Below are positions 19,675 to 27,800 of a DNA stretch of 34,098 nt, one piece after another; position 1 is the stretch's first letter; each line of letters opens with the position of its first letter. The translations under genes were made by a program, and so were the position numbers. Source of the stretch: Apostichopus parvimensis (Eukaryota; Echinodermata; Holothuroidea; Aspidochirotida; Stichopodidae); NCBI GenBank assembly GCA_000934455.1, contig KN882536.1:156715-190812 (forward strand), given 5' to 3'. Below the pieces are notes generated by a model. The model had not been told where the DNA came from and did not search any database. It saw nothing but the letters and a program-made list of their open reading frames with translations.

Positions 19675-20638
19675 GTATATATGTTATGCGCTATCGACCG
19701 ATTTGCGCCATCGATCGATAGCGCTGCGCTATCTATGGATCCGTCGTTAGCGCAAGCATCGGCAGATCGCGCAGGTATCGATCGATGGCGCAGGCAGATC
19801 GACAGATTGTATGTCTATGATTTATGATTTATGACAATGATTTATTTCTTAAACTTCAGGATGACGCCAAGTGCTGTTTAATGGACACATCACCGATTTT
19901 TCTAAAAATTGCCCGTTTAATTACCATTTTATATGTAATTATTTATGATAAATTCAATAAAATTTTATCAATTGATAGTGATACAATGAGTTCCAATAAA
20001 TTGGTTGTATCATGGAGATAACCTAAATCCATTGCTGAATCAGGCATATGTATCAGGTTGTATCATATGTCTTCAGGCCTTGGTTCTAAGAAATCTGCTA
20101 AATTACTGATGTGATTGGGCCAACAGTGACTATCGACCTCATATAGTACTGATATATAGTGACGATATTCGTAAAAATGGAAAAAGAGCCACTGGCTTTT
20201 CGAGAAAACATGCAGGAGACCGTCGACCGCCAAGCTGCTTCAACAAAGAGCCCAGTCATCAGCGCGGAGAAGTACGATGCCATTAAATCTCATCTTCTTC
20301 ATCCAAGCATCAAGGTGGACTCGCACTTCCGACATTGGGTCAAAACACGGAATTTTCAGATTGTCGACCTTCCTGGCCTTGAGGGAAGCGCCAAGTTCCT
20401 GCGAGTTGTCCATGCTGAAAACGTGTTCGATGTCGTAAAGGGTATTCACGTAGACGAACTCAGTCTACGTCAAGACGAGGCCTGCAGTTCCCCTTTAAAT
20501 CTCATCCTACACGACCCACGAACTATCGATTGATAGCGCAGCGCGATCTACCGATGCTTGCGCTAACGACGGATCCATAGATAGCGCAGCGCTATCGATC
20601 GATGGCGCAAATCGGTCGATAGCGCATAACATATATAC
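19675..20638 (+). mobile_element. Element with ~110-bp terminal inverted repeats and an integrase-like ORF
   Basis: Sequence 19675-19785 is repeated in inverse orientation at about 20530-20638, almost base for base, and is full of ATCGATCGAT, GCGCTATC and AGCGCTGCGCT palindromes. Between them lie about 740 bp including the 118-codon ORF at 20177-20533. No target duplication is evident. Long inverted repeats together with a GIN1/KRBA2-like integrase fragment suggest a Ginger-like or related cut-and-paste transposon derivative; this assignment is an inference. Confidence 0.75.
20177..20533 (+). CDS. ORF resembling the N-terminal part of GIN1/KRBA2-like transposon integrase (truncated)
   Basis: A 118-codon ORF inside the inverted-repeat element. 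Residues about 30-95 read VISAEKYDAIKSHLL, FRHWVKTRNFQIVDLPGL, FLRVVHAENVFDVVKGIHVD. This is the pattern (E-K-Y-x-x-I, F-x-x-W-V-K-x-x-x-F, a VV-x-x-x-N-x-F-D-V-x-x-x-x-H strand-helix) that I recall preceding the HHCC zinc finger and DDE core of gypsy-integrase-like (GIN1), KRBA2 and Ginger transposases. Here the frame leaves that pattern at DELSLRQ and stops inside the right inverted repeat, so the zinc finger and catalytic core are absent. It is more GC-rich than its surroundings. It is probably a deletion derivative; no host function is implied. A second reading is a captured host exon. Confidence 0.55.
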   Translation: MEKEPLAFRENMQETVDRQAASTKSPVISAEKYDAIKSHLLHPSIKVDSHFRHWVKTRNFQIVDLPGLEGSAKFLRVVHAENVFDVVKGIHVDELSLRQDEACSSPLNLILHDPRTID

Positions 20639-20639
20639 C

Positions 20640-21660
20640 TAACGCTTAGGCTGACACTGTACTAAGTAACGGGCATGATAAGTTTTCTAACGTTACTGTA
20701 CATACAGTAAGTAGGCCTATGTTCACCGTGCATTACACACCAAGGCAGCTTATTCTGTCGGCCGGTCTTCCGGGTTTTTCGTAACCCGAAGTCAAATCGC
20801 AACAAATCGTGGAAACGTTTATCATGCGTACGCACATATCCGGAGTAATTGTAGAATACCACGCTACTCCGGAAACCAACACCTTACGAAATGGTGGCTT
20901 TGCTGCCAGTCTAGGCTAGGCAAAACTTTTTAGCTAACTCACTTTTTGAAAAATTGCTTTTGAGAATGACTCAACATCGTTTACAGCTTGTACTATTTTA
21001 AAAAAAAAATTTAGTCCCAAGTTAGCAGCTACATCAATAGCAGAATGTAATGTTTGAATTGTAGATGTGGTTGATCTTAGATTCCCCCAAAAAGACATGT
21101 TAAGTGTTTTGTTGGGTAGAAAGTTGGGGAAGATCAGTGAAGGACTACTGCAGGCTGTCATTCACCTTACAGTTTTCAAAAATGTAATGAAAAGAATGAT
21201 CGCATTGAATCCTAATTGCAAGGCACTCCATCAACAAGTGTGGACATTGTGTTATGTTGCACCTTCTAAGCTCATCGCTCTGATTGCATGGTTAATTAAG
21301 TGGCGGATGAATAGTGTGGTATACATTTTTCTTCACACTGACTGCAGGCTGAATAGCCGCAATGATAAAGATCCATAATGAATTCCATTAAAACCACAAA
21401 AGAACCCATTTTGATAACTCTACCAAATTTGTTTCTTGGTACAGTAATACTGAATACTGTAGTATCAAATATATAATCTATCAATCATAACAAGACTTTT
21501 CCCATAATTTTAGCCCATTCCCAGAGATTCAATGATGAAAAGTTCAAATTACTAAAAGTAAACATGGTGTCGATTCTTTGAACTGTGTTGTATGAAAACA
21601 GCAATCGAACACATGTGCAAGCTTGTCAGTGTGTTAGCTTATATGGTTAGTTGCTCTATA
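20640..21660. other. Region upstream of MYG1, no gene I can support
   Basis: Two overlapping open frames (minus 20934-21161, plus 21067-21378) read like degenerate protein (for example SEGLLQAVIHLTVFKNVMKR), but I recognise no family and see no splice context. The MYG1 promoter must lie in the last part, yet no TATA or clear initiator stands out. Confidence 0.4.
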
Positions 21661-21758
21661 ATCCATAGCTGCAGTACAGTATGACCAATGGGTGTGTCGT
21701 ATTATCATTTTTTTTTTGTGGACGTTTAGAACTTATCGTCCCAAGACAGATCTTGAAG

Positions 21759-21885
21759 ATGTCTGCAAGTGGCGATGGAACTTCGGTCCACCGTAAGGTG
21801 ATCGGCACCCACAGTGGAACGTTCCACTGCGATGAGGCCTTAGCTTGCTTCATGCTGAAAAAGTTACCAGAGTATGCGAACGCAG
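21759..21885 (+). CDS. MYG1: MYG1 exon 1: start and [14 protein letters not shown]
   Basis: It starts at the ATG of [10 protein letters not shown] and reads [20 protein letters not shown] then [10 protein letters not shown]. The donor is GTATGT at 21886. The frame stays open upstream to an ATG at 21681. A T-run followed by TTTAG at 21725-21729 could instead be an acceptor, so the true 5' limit is unsettled. Confidence 0.9.
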
Positions 21886-24800
21886 GTATGTTCTTTAATT
21901 TCTCCTTTTTTTCTCTTTTTTTTTTTTCTTCTTCTTCTTCTTCTTCTTTTTTTGCTTTTTTCTCCTTTCTTCTATTATTTCTTCCTTTTCTTCTTTTCTT
22001 CCTTATTTAAATTCTTCTTTTTCTTTTCTTCTTGTTTTCTCCTTTTTTATGTACTTCTTTATTTCTTTTCTTCTTTCTGATTTGTCTGTAAATTATGTTT
22101 CATTCAACCTTTAACAGCCTCTTTCCTTAAAATGAGATTGCAAACAACGGAACCGAATTTGAGTTGATAAAGACACTTGAATGATTTTTTTCGTTTCTCA
22201 TCAACTTGCAGAAATTGTTCGTTCCAGAGACCCTGCCGTCTTAGATCCCTGCGATATTGTGGTGGACGTAGGTGGGGAATATAACCCCAGCAAGCACCGA
22301 TACGACCACCACCAAAGGTAAATTATCCTATTAAGAGCATGGTGGCCAATTGGCTAAGGCGTTGGATTCGTGATCCAAGGATTGCTTGTTCGATTCCTGC
22401 CTAGTTCATTACGCTGTGTCCTTGGCAAGATGCTTTATCTCACTTGCCTCTCTCCAACCAGGGGTTAAATGGGTAACTGTGAGTTAACTTGTCATTGGGC
22501 ACAGTATATAACTGCTGCCGACTGGAGGGATTGTCTCTGGGACAGGTTATCATTGACCAGGGGTAATATAACGTCTGTAAAGCGCTTTGAGACCTATCGC
22601 TGGTATAAAGCGCTACAGTATATAAAAAGCAAATATCAAATAAATATAAATAGTTCCCAGTCAAGTGTAACTTCTTTGCCAGATGGCATAAGTTAATGAT
22701 TTAAGCAACCCACAAAGTAACCCTCAGAGTAGAGTTTGATTAGAATGAGACTCCCGGAGACTGGGGAAGAGATGTATTTTTGTTTTGATATCAAGTGCAG
22801 GTTAAATCTGAGTGAATTAAGGCACAAAATAATTTTGATAATTTTTGAATTATGACATTTGAAAATCACTGCCATCTGTCCAGATTGTACTTCGTTACAA
22901 TACTATTGTAATTGTTTAATTGTTTTGAGAAATGTCTCTTGGAGTATCTCAACCTCATCAGAACCATTTCATCAGTTGCTCGGAACGCAATCAGAAAATG
23001 GGAAAGAAGACTTTTATAGCCTCATGTTTCAAAATGCCTCAAAAAGAATTATCAAGGACAAAAAAGTGTTGTTGAATTTCATCCAGGGAAGTCTGTTGTT
23101 TAGAGCTAAAAAATATCATGGTTTAAATGAATTGTTAGAATATAATAAAACACAGGATTGATACTAACATTTAGGCCTGCAATGAGTCTCGGACATCGTC
23201 ACCTCATTAGCCCTGAAGATGCATTCCACAGTTTTAAGCATAATTATTGTCAAGCTGAATATCTTGACAAGCAGAAAGAGCTATGCATAGAAACTTTACT
23301 ACCACTCATTTGGTTTCTGTTTTTCTTTGAAAGCTTTGTGTAACACATTTCATTTCATTTATTTATTTTTGTTCTATCACAACATAAGTATGACTTATGA
23401 CCAGTGGCGGAGATTTCTTGTCAGAAGTGGGGGGGTTGCAGGCCATTGATGAAATAAAAAGTCATAACTGCTGACTCACTATCTAAGTGGGGCGCCACCA
23501 TAAGTTGGCGCGAAGTGCACAAGAATTTTTTTGCAAATATTGCCTCCCAGATTGCAGTAAATGGCACTGCCCAGGCCTTGAAAAGCTGCATTTAACCAGG
23601 GGCGTATGCAGGATTTTCTAACCCGGTGGGCGCGTATTACTATCTAAGCGGAGCGCCACCATTGGTTGGCGCGCAGCGTACAAGCAAATTTCTGGTTTTG
23701 GTACCCCCAGATCACCGGAAATGGCACTTCTCGGGCCTGAAACTGACCAACCATATGTACACTTTTGCCTGAGAACCAAGCTTTTTCCAAATACTTTTTT
23801 TCTCATCTATAACCTTTTTGAAGATTGTCACCAGTCACACATCATGTTCGACTTCATCACATATCCTGTGGATCATTGCTTTTGTAGGTGATTCTTCATC
23901 GCGGCCCACAATATCCGTCAGCCCCACTGTTCAGAATTTGAAAATTCACAATTCTCGTGAATAAATTCACTTCAAAACATACCCATAATGTTGCACAAAA
24001 TATCATCTATGGACAACCGATATAGAAAACCTCCTTCAAACCCTAACAGACGGGTCAAAATTGCACGAGTATGATGAAGTATGATGAAGAATGTTGGTTA
24101 GGGAATTTTCGAAAATTCAGACAGCTACTATAAAATTTCGTTGAAGGAAATAAATATATACCAGATATTTCCGAAACCGAATACTACACACATCGACAGT
24201 TTTGAGCATAGGCGCAGATCAGTCTTGGATAATGGTGGGGACGCGTATCTGTTCTATGACACTATCTAAGCGGAGCGCGACCATGGGTTCGCGCATATTT
24301 TTTGATTTTTTGATTTTTGGGGGCAAATATACCTCCCAGATCGCCGGAAATAACACTTCCCAGACCTAATGATGCTCCTAAACCTCCTTAAGTTTTAGAT
24401 CTCATGGCTTAGAAATTTAGTTTGGAGAAATACATGGGCGTCTGCAGAAGAAAATCAGGGGACAAATAATCCAAGTAGACTTTTGTATATACGATGGTTC
24501 TGGGGTCCTCTCCCAGAAAACAAATACAGACTGCCGCAAATGCGATTTCCGTCCTATATTTAACAACTGTGGATAAAATACAATAAAATGAGAACTGCTG
24601 CATGTCATTTGCACAATGCTGGATCAAACTGCGCCAAAGTTCAATACAGGGGAACTTGAAATGCAGCTATTGGTCAAGACAAATTGGTGGGGACACGGTA
24701 TATCATGTCCCCACTACTGAAAAAGTTGGTGGGGACGCGTCCCGCTGTCCTCACCAGGATCTGCGCCCATGGTTTGGAGGCTGTTTATCGTGGAACGCCA

Positions 24801-27800
24801 TTTTCATGCTCACTGATATGATGTGATATCTGCTGTTTGCTTTACAAATTCGAATAATTTTGTCACTGTTCCTCTTTCTCTTCCCGTTTTCTTGCCGTAT
24901 TTTCTACTCCATCCTTTTCTCCTTTTCTCTCTTTCTTCTTTTTCTTTTCCTTCCTTCACCTCGTTGTAGTTGCTAAGTGTATACAGTTCCAAAGCTATTC
25001 AACAGCAACAAAAGTTATTTTGTGTTTGTCTGTTGTGGGGTGAAGTTAGCGCTATGAGCTACAAGTTCCAATGCGCAAGGTGGGGGAAAGAGGCTAGAAA
25101 TAATGTGTGGGTCAATTCTAACTCGGTTTTCGGTCGTTAATTGTTGATGTAGCCTACCAGGTAAAAGGTTGAAATGACTTTAACAATTTCAAATTTAATA
25201 ATTTGATTTATTATGCCATTTGGAGCACATAACATAGGCTATAACAGAACATTACAGGCAAAAACTAGGGGGGGTTGATTGTGTGGGCCAACCCCCCTCT
25301 TCAAAAAGTGGGGGGGGGGTTAAAACCCCCCCAACCCCCCCTGTTTCTCCGCCCATGCTTATGACATAGAAGGAGATAAGAAACAAAACTTGTGAAAGGA
25401 AGCGTACTAAAAAACCCTATAGGGCTTGTCGGGTAGTGACACTCCCTGAAAAGATACAGAACTTTACAAATAGAAAAGAGAACCAAAAAAACAAACAGAA
25501 CCACCCCTTCCTCTCCCTACCCTCACCCCCTCCCCCAGTTTCAATTCGCAGTTCTAGTACATGTTGATGAAAAATTATGACTAATTGATTTGTATTGCAC
25601 AATTGTTAGTCTCTGCTACGATCACAAATTTACAGCCTCTGTCAAAGACCGATCCTCTCCTTTTTTGAAAAATGGTCCCCAGGTCTTTCTCTGAGACCAT
25701 GAACTCTGTTCTCCCCGAGAAACCTTGGCAGACCAAACTGAGTAGCGCCGGCCTCGTCTATCTTCACTTTGGAGAGAGGGTAATCAAACAACTGATGGGA
25801 GAGCCGGCCGACCAGACAAAAGTCGACGCGATCTACGACAAAGTTTACGAGAACTTCATGGAAGAAGTCGACGCCATCGATAACGGGGTGAACCAGTACG
25901 AAGGAGAACCTCGGTAAATAATTCTAGCGACCGGCTGGACGTGTTTCGATTCAGAAACAAAAGAAATAACTTTATTCTTTTGTGTGTAATTTTTGTGAAA
26001 TCTTTTGTTACAAGTTCTGATAAATCATCTAGTGATAAAGCTTACCAGTGAACAGTTTCCTGTATGGCAACCATCTGCCCCGGCACTTCATAAAGTTAGA
26101 AAGACCGTCTGTAATAAAAGTATTAATAGGCTGGCCCTGCTGTGAGTTTCATCTCACCTCTTATTATTTATTCAGGCATGAGCTTTTTCCGTGAATTCGC
26201 GGAATATCCGTGATTTCTTTTCTACCTCTGGGACAAAAACCATTATCCTAACACACTGTAGCATACGCACACTGGAGCCTATACCGCAATTTTTGCAAAG
26301 TTCTGTGATTTTTTTTTTACCCCAGGCTCATCCCTGTTTATTTCTCTGCTCCTGAGTGTTCGGTGTTCTGTGGTGTTCTACCCAGGGAATATTTCAGTGT
26401 TCCAAGTTTTTGAGGCTCCGAATTTTGTGTCTTATAAAATACTGTGCCCCCCTAAAAACACTGTGGCCAACCCCCCACCCCCTAACAAAACATACAGGTA
26501 CATCCTTGAACTTGCATAGCAATTTTACCATCTTGTTTAGCAGTTTGCAATGGTGCATTATTTGGAGAAGTTATTCCCCATGTTCACATCTACTGGGTCA
26601 ATCTGTGTCGATCTGTTTTGTAACTTGAAGGCAGGTAACAAGTTCACCAGTAACAGAACAAAAAACACGATAGCAAAGCGCCGGCAAAATTTTGTCTGGG
26701 AGGTTAACTGTAACTGTATAGTTGAATTATGGAAGATTAAACTTAATGGAAGCATCCTGTTGTAACATCCTTTTCCAATTCCTATTTTGCCATCTGCAAG
26801 ATAAACTAACAAATATATTAACATTAAAGTGAATAATCCTTTTTCTGTATTATAAATCTCTTGCTTTGGACCTTTTCTCTTTTTCTGCCTCTTTTTTATT
26901 TTATTTTTCTTTGGGGGGGGGAGGGAGGGGGAGGGGAGTAAGTGGTTATACTTTCATTACATTTTTCACAGAGGAATGTCCTTTTGTTTTTTAATAAGCT
27001 AAAAACCTTTCTCTTGACATGAATTTCAGATATATCGTTTCGACCAACCTCAGCTCGAGAGTGAAACATATTAATCCAGACTGGAATGAGACAGCCGAAG
27101 ATATGGATGTAAGCCGGTTTTTCCATTTTTGTCTTGTTTTATTTACATGGTGTTATGGTTATGGATGTAAGCCGGTTTCACCATTTGTCTCGTTTTATTT
27201 ACATGGTGTTATGGTTATGGATGTAAGCCAGTTTCACCATTTGTCTAGGTTTATTTACATGGTGTAATATGGTTATGGATGTAAGTCGGTTTCACCATTT
27301 GTCTAGTTTTGTTTACATGGTGTTATGGTTATGGATGTAGGCCGGTTTTTCATTTGTCTTGTTTTATTTACATGGTGTTATGGTTATGGATATAAGCTGG
27401 TTTTTCCATTCGTCTAGTTTTATTTATATGGTGTTATGGTTATGGATGTAAGCTAGTTTCACCATTTGTCTAGTTTTATTTACATAACTAGTGTAATGGT
27501 TATGGATGTAAGCCGGTTTTTCATTTGTCTTGTTTTATTTACATGGTGTTATGGTTATGGATGTAAGCCGGTTTTTCATTTGCCTAGTTTTATTTACACG
27601 GTGTTATGGATATAAGCCGGTTTTTCCATTTTTGGTTTGTTTTATTTACATAGGTTATAGTTATGGATGTAAGTCGGTTTTTCCATTTGTCTAGTTTTAT
27701 TTACATGGTGTTATGGTTATGGATGTAAGTCGGTTTCACCATTTGTCTAGTTTTATTTACATGGTGTTATGGTTATAAATGTAAGCCGGTTTCACCATTT

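Larger units (their letters stand above)
23402..25357 (+). mobile_element. hAT-like element with perfect 8-bp target duplication, containing nested copies
   Basis: The ends are CAGTGGCGGAGATTTC and, inverted, CATGGGCGGAGAAACAG. CTTATGAC is directly repeated at 23394-23401 and 25358-25365. It is 1956 bp including an internal element (24207-24771) and a second related 5' end at 23597 (CAGGGGCGTATGCAGGATTT). No transposase frame survives. It lies in MYG1 intron 2 and ends about 320 bp before exon 3. Confidence 0.8.

Noticed and set aside
21067..21378. 103-codon plus-strand frame upstream of MYG1, with an overlapping minus frame at 20934-21161
   Set aside because: Protein-like composition but no family recognised, no splice context, and both strands are open. 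It may be a decayed fragment; a protein search would decide.
22859..23161. 100-codon frame in MYG1 intron 2
   Set aside because: No recognisable domain and stops follow; not required for MYG1. Kept only as an unassigned region.
27019..27267. Frame extending MYG1 exon 4 into the minisatellite as the normal coding end
   Set aside because: The family sequence continues in the exon at 28018 after GTAAGC at 27109; the extension is intronic by default and treated only as a possible isoform.
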